Shown here: piece by piece, positions 32,832 through 42,306 of the stretch | How the letters are laid out: each line of letters starts with the position of its first letter | Position numbering within the stretch: position 1 is the stretch's first letter | Source: UBA2241 sp963777895 | GTDB taxonomy: Bacteria > Actinomycetota > Thermoleophilia > UBA2241 | Assembly: GCA_963777895.1 (NCBI GenBank) | Contig: CAVZSF010000002.1 | Coordinates: 186,001-250,000, forward strand | Direction of reading: 5' to 3' | Length of the DNA: 64,000 nucleotides | Notes under the pieces: generated by a model | What the model saw: the letters and a program-made list of their open reading frames with translations, nothing else | What the model was told of the DNA's origin: nothing | Database searches by the model: none | Position numbers and translations under genes: made by a program

Positions 32832-33989
32832 ATGCCGGTCCGGATCGGCGTGCCGAAGGAGACCGTCGCGGGCGAGACGCGCGTGGCCGTGGTGCCCGCC
32901 GTCGCCGAGCGCTTCGCCGCGCTCGGCGCCGAGGTGCTCGTCGAGCGCGGCGCCGGGTCTGCCAGCTACTTCCCCGACGAGGAGTACGCGGCCGCCACCC
33001 TGGTCGAGCGAGCGGCCGCCCTCGGCGCCGACGTCGTTCTCACGGTAAGGGCTCCCGCTCACGAAGAGGTGCAGGCGCTGTCCCGGGGGGCGGTCCTCAT
33101 CGGCCTGCTCGACCCGTACCGCTCCCTCGAGCTCGTGAAGGAGCTGCGGGCGCGGGCAGTGACCAGCTTCGCGCTCGAGCTCCTGCCGCGCATCACGCGT
33201 GCCCAGTCGATGGACGCCCTGACGTCGCAGGCCTCCGTCGCCGGCTACAAGGCCGCCCTGCTGGCGGCCGACCTGTCGAGCCGCTACTTCCCGATGCTCA
33301 CGACGCCCGCCGGCACGATCAGGCCGGCGAAGGTCCTCGTCCTCGGCGTCGGCGTCGCGGGCCTGCAGGCGATCGCCACCGCGCGCCGTCTGGGGGCGAT
33401 GGTCGAGGCCTACGACGTGCGCCCGGCGACGCGCGAGCAGGTGCAGTCGCTGGGCGCGCGATTCATCGATACCAGCATCAGCGCCGAGGCGGAGGGAGGT
33501 TACGCCCGCGAGCTCACCGATGAGGAGACGGCGAAGGCCGCGGCGGTCGTCGCCGATCACGTGGCCCTCGCGGACGCCGTGATCACGACCGCCGCTGTGC
33601 CGGGGCGTCCCGCGCCGCGGCTCATCGACGCCGCCACCGTCGCCCGCATGAAGGCGGGGGCCGTGATCGTGGACCTCGCCGCGGAGACCGGAGGCAACTG
33701 CGAGCTGACGCAGCCGGGTGAGCGCGTGACGTCGGCCAACGAGGTGATCGTCTACGGGCCGCGCAACGTGCCCGCGATGCTGCCCGTGCACGCCTCCGAC
33801 CAGTACAGCCGCAATCTGCTCAACTTCCTGAGTCCCTTCGTCAAGGAGGGCGAGCTCGCGCTCGATTGGGCCGACGAGGTCCTCGCCGGCAGCGTCATCA
33901 CGCGCGACGGGGAGATCCTCAACGAGAGCCTGAAGGCGCTGCCGGATCTCGACGACGCGGCCCAAACGGGATCCGGAGGGACGTCATGA
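32832..33989 (+). CDS. pntAA: NAD(P) transhydrogenase subunit alpha part 1 (NAD-binding domain I)
   Basis: Soluble NAD(H)-binding component of proton-translocating transhydrogenase, 385 residues. It starts RIGVPKETVAGETRVAVVP, typical of the alanine-dehydrogenase/PntA fold, and has the Rossmann motif VLGVGVAGLQAIATARRLGA. Later signatures are AVITTAAVPGRPAPRLI and MKAGAVIVDLAAETGGNCELT. ATG 32832 is chosen because GAGGAG (32821-32826) is well spaced; an upstream GTG at 32826 is inside that site. The split alpha subunit (pntAA plus pntAB) is the three-subunit type. Its stop overlaps the start of pntAB. Confidence 0.95.
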   Translation: MPVRIGVPKETVAGETRVAVVPAVAERFAALGAEVLVERGAGSASYFPDEEYAAATLVERAAALGADVVLTVRAPAHEEVQALSRGAVLIGLLDPYRSLELVKELRARAVTSFALELLPRITRAQSMDALTSQASVAGYKAALLAADLSSRYFPMLTTPAGTIRPAKVLVLGVGVAGLQAIATARRLGAMVEAYDVRPATREQVQSLGARFIDTSISAEAEGGYARELTDEETAKAAAVVADHVALADAVITTAAVPGRPAPRLIDAATVARMKAGAVIVDLAAETGGNCELTQPGERVTSANEVIVYGPRNVPAMLPVHASDQYSRNLLNFLSPFVKEGELALDWADEVLAGSVITRDGEILNESLKALPDLDDAAQTGSGGTS

Positions 33990-34333
33990 TCGACGGCTAC
34001 GCCGCCATCTACATCTTCCTCCTGGCCGCGGTGGCCGGCTACGAGATCATCAGCCGGGTGCCGGTCATCCTGCACACACCGCTCATGTCCGGCTCGAACT
34101 TCGTCCATGGCATCGTGGTCGTCGGCGCGATGGTCGCGCTTGGACAGGCGCAGACGCCGGCGGAGCAGATCATCGGCTTCGTCGCCGTGCTGCTCGGCGC
34201 CGCCAACGCCGTCGGCGGCTACGGCGTGACCGAGCGCATGCTCGAGATGTTCAAGAGCAAGGACGACAAGAAGGCCGCCGACGGCGCGAAGGCCGGCGCG
34301 GACGACGCGAAGGGCGGCGGCGATGCGCAGTGA
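33986..34333 (+). CDS. pntAB: NAD(P) transhydrogenase subunit alpha part 2 (membrane)
   Basis: The 115-residue membrane subunit has three helices, with GYEIISRVPVILHTPLMSGSNFVHGIVVVGAM near the start and VLLGAANAVGGYGVTERMLEMF after them, the standard PntAB pattern. A Lys/Ala/Asp/Gly-rich tail of about 25 residues (KDDKKAADGAKAGADDAKGG) is longer than usual. ATG 33986 overlaps the pntAA stop, and GGAGGG lies just upstream. Together with PntB it forms the proton channel domain II. Confidence 0.94.
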   Translation: MIDGYAAIYIFLLAAVAGYEIISRVPVILHTPLMSGSNFVHGIVVVGAMVALGQAQTPAEQIIGFVAVLLGAANAVGGYGVTERMLEMFKSKDDKKAADGAKAGADDAKGGGDAQ

Positions 34334-35708
34334 CCTGATCCAGGTCAGCTACATCGCCGCCGCCATGCTCTTCATCTTCGGCCTGCGCGGCATGAGTTCG
34401 CCGCGCACGGCGCGCCGCGGCATCGTCTGGGCCGGCGTCGGCATGCTGGTCGCCACGGCCATCACGTTCGCCACACCTGATATGGAGAACTACGTGCTGA
34501 TGGCGATCGCGATAGGTCTGGGCGGCGGCATCGCCTGGATCGCCGCGCGCAAGGTGGCGATGACCGACATGCCGCAGATGGTCGCGGTCTACAACGGGAT
34601 GGGCGGCGGCGCGGCCGCGGCCATCGCCGCCGCCGAGTTCCTGCGTGTCGACAACCCATCGACGAGCTTCGCCGTTCTCGGCATCCTCGGCGCTCTCATC
34701 GGGGCCGTGTCGTTCAGCGGCAGCATGATCGCGTTCATGAAGCTCCAGGGCTTCATCAAGCGCTCGCTGCTCTTCCCGGGTCAGAACGTCCTCAACTTCG
34801 CCGTTCTGGGCGGCGCGGTCGCCCTCGGTGTGGTCACCGTCCTGCAGCATCTCGACGTCGTCGGCGGGCACCAGCACCTCGTCCTGCTCGGCTTCTTCGC
34901 TCTCTCCCTGCTCTACGGGGTGCTCATGACGCTGCCCATCGGGGGCGCCGACATGCCGGTCGTGATCTCTCTGTACAACGCGCTGACTGGCCTCGCCGTG
35001 GGCTTCGAGGGCTACGTGCTCGGCAACGCGGCGCTCATCGTCGCCGGCACTGTTGTCGGCTCGGCCGGCTTCCTGCTGACGCAACTGATGGCGAAGGCCA
35101 TGAACCGTTCCCTGGCCAACGTTCTCTTTGCGGGCTTCGGCGCCTCGGGAGGCCAGGAACTCGCTGCGGTCGAGGGCTCGATGAAGGCCATCGAACCCGA
35201 CGACGCGGCGATCAGCATGGCCTTCGGCCAGAAGGTGATCATCGTGCCGGGGTACGGCATGGCGGTCGGCCAGGCACAGCACAAGGTCTGGGAACTGGCC
35301 CGGCTGCTCGAGGAGAAGGGTGTGCAGGTGAAGTTCGCCATCCACCCGGTGGCCGGGCGCATGCCCGGCCACATGAACGTGCTGCTCGCCGAGGCCGGTG
35401 TCCCGTACGACATGATCTTCGACCTCGACGAGATCAACGCGGAGTTCCCGACGGCGGACGTGGCGCTCGTGATCGGCGCCAACGACGTAGTGAACCCCTC
35501 GGCTCGCGACGACAAGGGCAGCCCCATCTATGGCATGCCGATCCTCGACGTCGACAAGGCGGCGACGGTGCTGGTCGTGAAGCGCGGGCGCGGCACCGGC
35601 TTCGCCGGCATCGAGAACAAGCTGTTCTACCTCGACAACACGCGCATGGTGTTCGGCGACGCCCAGGACGTTGCCGGTAAGCTTGTGCTCGGCGTGAAGA
35701 AGGTCTGA
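34323..35708 (+). CDS. pntB: NAD(P) transhydrogenase subunit beta
   Basis: The 461-residue subunit has an N-terminal bundle of about nine membrane helices and a C-terminal NADP-binding domain III. Motifs are MPQMVAVYNGMGGGAAAAIA, the NADP site VIIVPGYGMAVGQAQHKVWEL, HPVAGRMPGHMNVLLAEAGVPYD, and VIGANDVVNPSARDDKGSPIYGMPILDV with KRGRGTGFAGIENKLFY. The gene overlaps pntAB by 11 nt. The enzyme couples proton flow to hydride transfer between NADH and NADP. Its place just before the pentose-phosphate genes suggests NADPH balancing. Confidence 0.96.
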   Translation: MRSDLIQVSYIAAAMLFIFGLRGMSSPRTARRGIVWAGVGMLVATAITFATPDMENYVLMAIAIGLGGGIAWIAARKVAMTDMPQMVAVYNGMGGGAAAAIAAAEFLRVDNPSTSFAVLGILGALIGAVSFSGSMIAFMKLQGFIKRSLLFPGQNVLNFAVLGGAVALGVVTVLQHLDVVGGHQHLVLLGFFALSLLYGVLMTLPIGGADMPVVISLYNALTGLAVGFEGYVLGNAALIVAGTVVGSAGFLLTQLMAKAMNRSLANVLFAGFGASGGQELAAVEGSMKAIEPDDAAISMAFGQKVIIVPGYGMAVGQAQHKVWELARLLEEKGVQVKFAIHPVAGRMPGHMNVLLAEAGVPYDMIFDLDEINAEFPTADVALVIGANDVVNPSARDDKGSPIYGMPILDVDKAATVLVVKRGRGTGFAGIENKLFYLDNTRMVFGDAQDVAGKLVLGVKKV

Positions 35709-35787
35709 GGCGGATTCGGCCGGTCCTCACCGCGAGGGCCGCTCCACGACCGTCCACCGCCCGGACCAGCTCTCAGAGGAGGCACAC

Positions 35788-36141
35788 ATGGCAGGCACGG
35801 TCCGGCGGCGCGAAGAGGTACCGGTCTCGACGGTGATGGGGGACGACCTGGTCGGCGTCGCGAAGCAGTTGCTCGTCTCCGGCGCCGAGGGCTGGGACGG
35901 CTGGGCGATGCGCCTCTTCGAGGTCGCTCCCGGCGGCCACACGCCGCGCCACACGCACCCCTGGCCGCACATCAACGTGGTGCTTTCGGGGGCGGGGACG
36001 CTCCACATCGACGGCGTCGACCACGCGATCGAGCCGGGCACCTCGGGCTTCGTCCCGCCCGGCTCCACGCACCAGTTCATGAACACCGGCGACGCGCCGC
36101 TCGCGTTCGTTTGCATCGTGCCCGAAGAAGGCGAGGGCTGA
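35788..36141 (+). CDS. Cupin-domain protein
   Basis: Small single-domain cupin of 117 residues. Motif 1 reads APGGHTPRHTHPWPHINVVLSGAG, with three His and the following Glu replaced, and motif 2 is GTSGFVPPGSTHQFMNTGDAPL with a further His. It could bind a divalent metal. No enzymatic activity can be assigned. It lies between pntB and tkt on the same strand, with AGAGGAGG before ATG 35788. A link to sugar metabolism is only positional. Confidence 0.85.
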   Translation: MAGTVRRREEVPVSTVMGDDLVGVAKQLLVSGAEGWDGWAMRLFEVAPGGHTPRHTHPWPHINVVLSGAGTLHIDGVDHAIEPGTSGFVPPGSTHQFMNTGDAPLAFVCIVPEEGEG

Positions 36142-36385
36142 GGGCGCTTCCCGCTTGCCCGCCGGAGGGCCGGCGGCGACCCGGCGTCGTCGACGCGGCG
36201 CCAGTGGCCACGAGGTGACCGCGGGCGCGCGTCCGGGTATCGGTACAGAGACGCCCCGCAGGGGACGGCGCACGCGCACGGGCAGCATCGCGATGCGCCC
36301 GCGCCGTCCTTGAAATGAGGCGACGGATGACGTTCGATTCCCTTGGCCCTCCAACGGGGAACGAGTACGAAGACGAAAGGACGGA

Positions 36386-38422
36386 ATGATCGAGCAAGTA
36401 GCCGAACGTGACGTCGCCCTCGAGCAGCGGTGCATCGACACCATCCGCTTCCTCGCCGTCGACGCCGTGCAGCGCGCCAAGTCGGGCCACCCCGGCACCC
36501 CCATGGGCGCCGCGCCCATGGCGCACGTCCTCTTCACGCGTCACTTGCGCTTCGACCCCAAGGACCCGGGCTGGCCGGACCGCGACAGGTTCATCCTGTC
36601 GGCGGGGCACGCCAGCATGCTGCTCTACTCGCTGCTGCACCTGACCGGCTACGGACTGACGCTCGACGACCTGGAGCGCTTCCGTCAGCTCGACAGCAAG
36701 ACCCCGGGGCACCCCGAGTACGGTTTCGCCTCGGGGATCGAGACCACGACCGGACCGCTGGGTCAGGGCTTCGCCACATCGGTCGGCTTCGCGATCGCCG
36801 AGGCGCATCTCGCCGCCCAGTACAACGATGGGCGGCACACGATCGTCGATCACCGCACCTACGTGCTCGCCAGTGACGGCGACCTGATGGAGGGCGTGAG
36901 CAGCGAGGCCTCGTCGCTGGCGGGTCACCTCGGGCTCGGCAAGCTCATCGTGCTCTACGACGACAACCACATCAGCATCGACGGCAGCACCGACCTCGCC
37001 TTCACCGAGGACCGGTGCGCCCGCTACGAGGCGTACGGGTGGCAGGTGCAGTACGTGGACGACGGCAACGACCTCGAGGCGATCGACGCCGCCCTCACGG
37101 TGGCGGAGGCCGAGCAGGACAGGCCGTCGTTCATCGCCGTGCGCAGTCACATCGGCTTTGGCTCGCCAAACAAGCAGGACAAGGCGAGCGCCCACGGCGA
37201 GCCGCTCGGTCCCGATGAGGTGAAGCTCACCAAGGAGAATCTCGGCTGGCCGCCGGAGCCGGAGTTCTACGTGCCCGCCGACGTCTACGCGTTCTACGCG
37301 CGGGTCGCCGCGAAGGGCGCGCGGCTCAGCGAGGAGTGGCGCGCACGGTTCGACGCCTGGAAGGCGTCCGACCCGGCGCGCGCCGCACGGTGGGAGACGG
37401 CGTGGGCGCGGGCGTTGCCCGGAGGCTGGGACGCCGACCTGCCGGTCTTCGAGGCCCAGGCCGACGGGCCGGCCACGCGCGCCGCGTCCGGCAAGGCGCT
37501 CGAGGCGCTGCTGCCCCGCGTGCCCGCCCTGATCGGCGGCTCCGGCGACCTGACCCCGTCGAACAACACGCGCACCAAGGACGAGGCCGACTTCCAGCAC
37601 GACAGCCCCGAGGGCCGCTACCTCCGCTTCGGGGTGCGCGAGCACGCCATGACGGCCGCCGCAAACGGGCTCTGCCTGCACGGCGGCCTGCGGCCCTACG
37701 TCGGCACGTTCTTCATCTTCAGCGACTATCTCAAGCCGGCGATGCGTCTTGCGGCCTTGATGGAGCAGCCCGTCATCCTCGTCTTCACCCACGACAGCAT
37801 CGGTCTGGGCGAGGACGGGCCCACGCACCAGCCCGTCGAGCACCTGCCCGCGCTGCGCGCGATCCCGCACATCATCGACATCCGCCCGGCGGACGCGAAC
37901 GAGGCCGTCGAGGCCTGGAGGGTGGCGCTGCGCAGCGAGAAGGCGCCGGTCGCCCTGATGCTCACGCGCCAGAAGCTGCCGGTGCTCGACCGCAAACGGT
38001 ACGCACCGGCAGCCGGCCTGGCGCGCGGCGGCTATGTGCTCGCCGACTGCGAGGGCGACCCCGAGATCATCCTCATCGCCAGCGGCAGCGAGGTGCAGCT
38101 CGCCGTCGAGGCGCACGAGCGCCTGGGCGGCGAGGGGGTGCGGTCGCGCGTCGTGAACCTCGCGAGCTGGCGCCTCTTCCAGAACGAGGACCAGGCGTAC
38201 CGCGATCAGGTCCTGCCCCCGTCGTGCCGCACCCGTCTGGCCGTCGAAGCCGCGGCTACCCTCGGATGGGAACGCTGGGTCGGCCTGGACGGCGACGTCG
38301 TCGGCCTCGACCGCTTCGGGGCCTCCGCCCCGTACACTCAGGTGCTCACCGCCCTGGGCTTCACAGCGGACAACGTCTACACGCGAGCGAAGGCCCTGCT
38401 CGCGAAAGGAGTCGATCACTGA
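36386..38422 (+). CDS. tkt: Transketolase
   Basis: Thiamine-diphosphate enzyme of the non-oxidative pentose phosphate pathway, 678 residues. Motifs are AKSGHPGTPMGAAPM, the TPP/Mg motif GDGDLMEGVSSEASSLAGHLGLGKLIVLYDDN, HEGFGSPNK-like HIGFGSPNKQDKASAHGEPLG, LRFGVREHAM with the catalytic Glu, and FTHDSIGLGEDGPTHQPVEHL. Length and domain order are standard. ATG 36386 has AAGGACGG upstream. It is the first gene of a tightly overlapping block tkt-tal-pgi. Confidence 0.98.
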   Translation: MIEQVAERDVALEQRCIDTIRFLAVDAVQRAKSGHPGTPMGAAPMAHVLFTRHLRFDPKDPGWPDRDRFILSAGHASMLLYSLLHLTGYGLTLDDLERFRQLDSKTPGHPEYGFASGIETTTGPLGQGFATSVGFAIAEAHLAAQYNDGRHTIVDHRTYVLASDGDLMEGVSSEASSLAGHLGLGKLIVLYDDNHISIDGSTDLAFTEDRCARYEAYGWQVQYVDDGNDLEAIDAALTVAEAEQDRPSFIAVRSHIGFGSPNKQDKASAHGEPLGPDEVKLTKENLGWPPEPEFYVPADVYAFYARVAAKGARLSEEWRARFDAWKASDPARAARWETAWARALPGGWDADLPVFEAQADGPATRAASGKALEALLPRVPALIGGSGDLTPSNNTRTKDEADFQHDSPEGRYLRFGVREHAMTAAANGLCLHGGLRPYVGTFFIFSDYLKPAMRLAALMEQPVILVFTHDSIGLGEDGPTHQPVEHLPALRAIPHIIDIRPADANEAVEAWRVALRSEKAPVALMLTRQKLPVLDRKRYAPAAGLARGGYVLADCEGDPEIILIASGSEVQLAVEAHERLGGEGVRSRVVNLASWRLFQNEDQAYRDQVLPPSCRTRLAVEAAATLGWERWVGLDGDVVGLDRFGASAPYTQVLTALGFTADNVYTRAKALLAKGVDH

Positions 38423-39576
38423 TGCCCGGCACCCTCGAGAGCCGTCTCGCCCAGCTCCAACGCCTCGGGCAGAGCCCGTGGCTCGACTACATCAGCCGCG
38501 ACCTCGTGGCGGGCGGCAAGCTGCAGCGGCTCATCGACCACGACGGTTTGGGAGGGATGACGTCCAACCCGTCGATCTTCGAGAAGGCGATCGGCGCGGG
38601 GAACGCGTATGACCGTGAGATCGTCGAACTCGCTCACCAGGGCCTCTCGCCCAAGGAGATCTTCGACCGCATCGCCATCGACGACGTGCGCGCCGCCTGC
38701 GACGTGCTGGCGCCCGTCTACCTGGCGAGCGGCGGTACCGACGGCTTCGTCTCGATCGAGGTGTCGCCCGGCGTCGCCCACGACACGCAGCGATCCATCG
38801 ACGAGGCCCACTTCCTGTTCACCGCGGTCGACCGTCCCAACGTGATGGTCAAGATCCCGGGGACGAAGGAGGGCGTGCCGGCCATCCGGTCGTGCCTCGA
38901 GGACGGCCTGAACATCAACATCACCCTGCTCTTCTCGATGTCGCAGTACATTGCCGTGGCCGACGCCTACATGGATGCGCTCGAGACCCGCCTGCAGCAC
39001 AACCTCACGGTGAGAGGCTCCTCTTCGGTGGCGAGCTTCTTCGTGTCGCGGGTCGACACCCTCGTGGACAGGCTGATCGACGAGCACAGCGAGCGGCAGG
39101 AAGACGCGGGCGAGCGACGCCGGCTGGACGGCCTGAAGGGCCGGGCCGGCGTCGCCAACTCCAAGGTCGTCTACGAACGCTTCGCCGGCTACCTCAACGG
39201 CAGACGCTGGCAGCAGCTCGCGGCGGCCGGGGCCAAGGTGCAGCGCGTGCTCTGGGCCAGCACCAGCACCAAGAACCCCGCCTATCCGGACACGATCTAC
39301 GTCGATGAGCTCATCGGCGAGCACACCGTCAACACCTTGCCGGAGTCGCTCATCGAGGCCTTCCGCGACCACGGCAAGCTCACGCGCAGCGTCGACAAGC
39401 ACCTCGACGAAGCGCACCGGGTGATCCGCGAGCTGGGCGCCCTGGGCATCGACATGGAAGAGGTCGGCGCTCAGCTCCAGATCGAGGGCATCGACCTCTT
39501 CGCGAAGAGCTACAACGGTGTGCTCGACATCGTCGAGCGCCGCCGCGACGAGCTTCTCGAGCGCGAGGCGCGCTGA
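38422..39576 (+). CDS. tal: Transaldolase
   Basis: Non-oxidative pentose phosphate enzyme of 384 residues. N-terminal LGGMTSNPSIFEKAI and VSIEVSPGVAHDT are typical, the Schiff-base lysine K144 is in VMVKIPGTKEGVPAI, and NINITLLFSMSQY and LWASTSTKNPAYPDT complete the signature. It is the long actinobacterial/cyanobacterial TalB-like class. The ATG lies in TGATG with the tkt stop, and its own stop overlaps the pgi start in the same way, giving strict translational coupling. Confidence 0.97.
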   Translation: MPGTLESRLAQLQRLGQSPWLDYISRDLVAGGKLQRLIDHDGLGGMTSNPSIFEKAIGAGNAYDREIVELAHQGLSPKEIFDRIAIDDVRAACDVLAPVYLASGGTDGFVSIEVSPGVAHDTQRSIDEAHFLFTAVDRPNVMVKIPGTKEGVPAIRSCLEDGLNINITLLFSMSQYIAVADAYMDALETRLQHNLTVRGSSSVASFFVSRVDTLVDRLIDEHSERQEDAGERRRLDGLKGRAGVANSKVVYERFAGYLNGRRWQQLAAAGAKVQRVLWASTSTKNPAYPDTIYVDELIGEHTVNTLPESLIEAFRDHGKLTRSVDKHLDEAHRVIRELGALGIDMEEVGAQLQIEGIDLFAKSYNGVLDIVERRRDELLEREAR

Positions 39577-41268
39577 TGGGCGGCGGGGAGGCGGACGCGC
39601 TGCGCGCCGCGGTCGACGCGCGCCTTGCGGCCTTCGACCGCGAGCGCGTCGGCGCCCGCCTCTGGGCCGCCGACCCCACCCTGTGGAAGGCGGACGATCC
39701 CGGGCACCAGAAGGTGATCGCCAACGCCCTCGGCTGGCTGACCGTCTTCGACGACGTCGCCGACCAACTGGACGACCTCGCCGAGTTCGTGGCCGAGGTG
39801 CGCGACGACGGGCTCACCCACGCCGTGCTGCTGGGCATGGGCGGTTCGAGCCTGGCGCCCGAGGTCCTGGCCTGCGCCTTCGGCGCCGGAGAGGATGGGC
39901 TCGACCTGAGCGTGCTCGACACGACCGACCCGGCGGCGATCGCCGCGCTCGAGGAGCGCGCCGATCTCACGGAGACGCTCTTCATCGTGTCGAGCAAGTC
40001 GGGCGGGACGACCGAGACCTCCAGCCTGCACGCCTACTTCTACCAGCGCGCGCACGACGAGCTGGGCCACGAGGCCGCCGGCCGTCACTTCATCGCCGTC
40101 ACGGACGAGGGCACGTCCCTGCAGGAGGCGGCGCTGGAACAGGAGTTCCGCGCCATCTTCGTGAACCCGTCGGACATCGGCGGCCGGTACTCGGCGCTGT
40201 CGTTCTTCGGCCTCGTCCCGGCCGCCCTGCTGGGCCTCGACGTCGACGAGCTGCTCGACCGCGGCCGAGCGATGGCGGCCCTCTGTGGCGCCGACGTCCC
40301 GGCGGCCGACAATCCGGCGCTGCGGCTGGGCGCCTTCCTCGGGGAGGGCGGCCTTACCGGCCGCGACAAGGTCACGCTGGTGACGCCGCCGGTGATGGGC
40401 GGCTTCGGTTCGTGGCTCGAGCAGCTCATCGCGGAGAGCACCGGCAAGGAAGGCACGGGGCTGTTTCCCGTCGACGTCGAGCCGCTGGGCGCGCCGGACA
40501 TCTACGGTGACGACCGTCAGTTCGTCGCGCTGCGCGTGCAGGACGAGGACGACACCGGCCAGGGCGGGAAGCTGGACGCTCTCGAGCAGGCAGGCTTCCC
40601 GGTGGAGCGGCTGGAGTTGACCGACCTCTACGACATCGGGGCCCAGTTCGTGCTCTGGGAGCTGGCCGTGCCGGTCGCGGGGCTGATCCTGGGGATCGAC
40701 CCCTTCGACCAGCCCAATGTGCAGGAGAGCAAGGACAACACGCGACGGGTGCTCGCGGAGTTGGAGGGCCGCGGCGACGTGCCGCTGCCGCACGGGGCGG
40801 GAGGGCAGGCCGTCGCCTTCACTCTCGGCGACGACGGCCTCGAGCCCGCCCTCCGCGAGCTGGTCGGCGGCATCGCGCCGCCCGACTACGTCGCCCTGCA
40901 GGCCTGGCTGACGCCGGGTAGACGATGCCTGGCTCGAGTTGCAGGCGATGCGCGCGCTGCTTCGCGACCGCCGCAAGGTCGCCACCAGCGAAGGCTTCGG
41001 GCCGCGCTTCCTGCACTCGACCGGCCAGTACCACAAGGGCGGGCCGGGGACCGGTGTCTTCCTGCAGCTCTTTGCGGGCGGGGGACCGGAGCTGCCGGTG
41101 CCCGGCGAGCCCTACGACTTCGGACGGCTCAAGGACGCGCAGGCTCTGGGCGACCTCGAGGCGCTGGTCGCCCACGGCAGGCGCGTGCTGCGCGCGGACC
41201 TCGGCGACGATCCCGTCGCCGGCCTGCGCGCGTTCCGTGAGCTGCTCGAGCGGGTACTCGCGGCCTGA
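39576..41268 (+). CDS. pgi: Glucose-6-phosphate isomerase, one frameshift near the C-terminus
   Basis: Interconverts glucose-6-phosphate and fructose-6-phosphate. The reading from ATG 39576 contains LGMGGSSLAPEVLA, VSSKSGGTTETSS (sugar-phosphate loop), NPSDIGGRYSALSFFG, and GIDPFDQPNVQESKDN. The frame fails after LQAWLTP at 40916-40918, where removing one G of CCGGGTA gives PVDDAWLELQAMR. It then continues to FGPRFLHSTGQYHKGGPGTG and the stop at 41268 (about 563 residues). This PGI type occurs fused to transaldolase in some bacteria; here the two are separate but overlapping. A sequence error is likelier than loss of the C-terminal active-site part. Confidence 0.9.
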
Positions 41269-41315
41269 CCGATCCGGGACAGGACATCCGCCGGCAGGCG
41301 GGGAGGAGGCAGACG

Positions 41316-42269
41316 ATGGACGTGGCGATGGTCGGGCTGGGGCGCATGGGCGCCAACATGGCGCGGCGTCTGCTGCAGGGCGGCCACCGGGTGGTCGTCT
41401 GGAACCGCACCTACGCCAAGGCCGAGGAGCTCGTGGCCGAGGGGGCCGAGGCGGTGCGCGAGCTGACGGCCGTCCCGGCCGCCCTGAGCGCGCCGCGCGT
41501 CGTCTGGCTCATGCTGCCGCAGGGCGAGACCACGCAGGCGGCGATCGACACGCTGGCGCCGCTGCTGGACGCGGGCGACATCCTGATCGACGGCGGCAAC
41601 TCCTACTTCAAGGAGGACATCGTCCGTGGCGAGGCGCTGGCCGCCCAGGGCCTGCGCTACCTGGATGTCGGCACCTCCGGCGGGGTGTGGGGTCTGCAGG
41701 TCGGCTACTGCATGATGATCGGCGGCGAGCGCAGCGCCTTCGAGCACGTCGAGCCGCTGCTCGCCACGCTCGCTCCGGAGGGGCACGGCTACGACTACAT
41801 GGGCGGCCACGGCAGCGGTCACTTCGTGAAGATGGTGCACAACGGCATCGAGTACGGCCTCATGCAGGCCTACGGCGAGGGCTTCGAGCTGCTCAAGGCG
41901 TCGCCCTGGGAGCTCGACCTCGGCGCGATCGCCGACCTGTGGAACCACGGCAGCGTCGTGCGCTCGTGGCTCCTCGAGCTGGCCGCCGACGCCTTCGGCA
42001 AGGACCCCCAGCTCGACGGGCTGCGCGGCTACGTCGAGGACACCGGGGAGGGGCGATGGACGGTCCAGCAGTCGATCGAACTCGGTGTCCCGCTGCCCGT
42101 CATCGCGCTCTCGCTCTACACCCGCTTCCGCTCCCGCCAGGACGACTCGTTCAGCGCCAAGGTGCTCGCCGCGTTGCGCAACGAGTTCGGCGGTCACGCC
42201 GTGACCGCCGCCGGCCAAGCGGTCGACGCAGGCGACCCCAAGACCAGGAAGGGCGGCGACGAGGGCTGA
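41316..42269 (+). CDS. gnd: 6-phosphogluconate dehydrogenase (short, YqeC/GntZ-like form)
   Basis: Decarboxylates 6-phosphogluconate to ribulose-5-phosphate. The 317-residue protein is the short form, not the ~470-residue E. coli form. The Rossmann loop is MVGLGRMGANMARRLLQGGH with NRT after strand 2. The substrate motifs are DGGNSYFKEDI, DVGTSGGVWGLQVGYCMMIGG and GSGHFVKMVHNGIEYGLMQAYGEG, where the Lys and His are catalytic. Cofactor preference is not settled by eye. ATG 41316 is preceded by GGGAGGAGG. A 48-nt gap separates it from pgi. Confidence 0.96.
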   Translation: MDVAMVGLGRMGANMARRLLQGGHRVVVWNRTYAKAEELVAEGAEAVRELTAVPAALSAPRVVWLMLPQGETTQAAIDTLAPLLDAGDILIDGGNSYFKEDIVRGEALAAQGLRYLDVGTSGGVWGLQVGYCMMIGGERSAFEHVEPLLATLAPEGHGYDYMGGHGSGHFVKMVHNGIEYGLMQAYGEGFELLKASPWELDLGAIADLWNHGSVVRSWLLELAADAFGKDPQLDGLRGYVEDTGEGRWTVQQSIELGVPLPVIALSLYTRFRSRQDDSFSAKVLAALRNEFGGHAVTAAGQAVDAGDPKTRKGGDEG

Positions 42270-42306
42270 CGCCTTCGCCGCCCTCGCCGACGACCGCCTC
42301 CCGCTG

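Noticed and set aside
36142..36385. Gene in the gap between the cupin and tkt genes.
   Set aside because: No start with a Shine-Dalgarno and protein-like composition; the stretch has GC-rich inverted words and the tkt ribosome site only.
38422..41268. Bifunctional transaldolase/glucose-6-phosphate isomerase fusion.
   Set aside because: A TGA stop ends tal and an ATG overlaps it; the frames differ, so they are two coupled genes.
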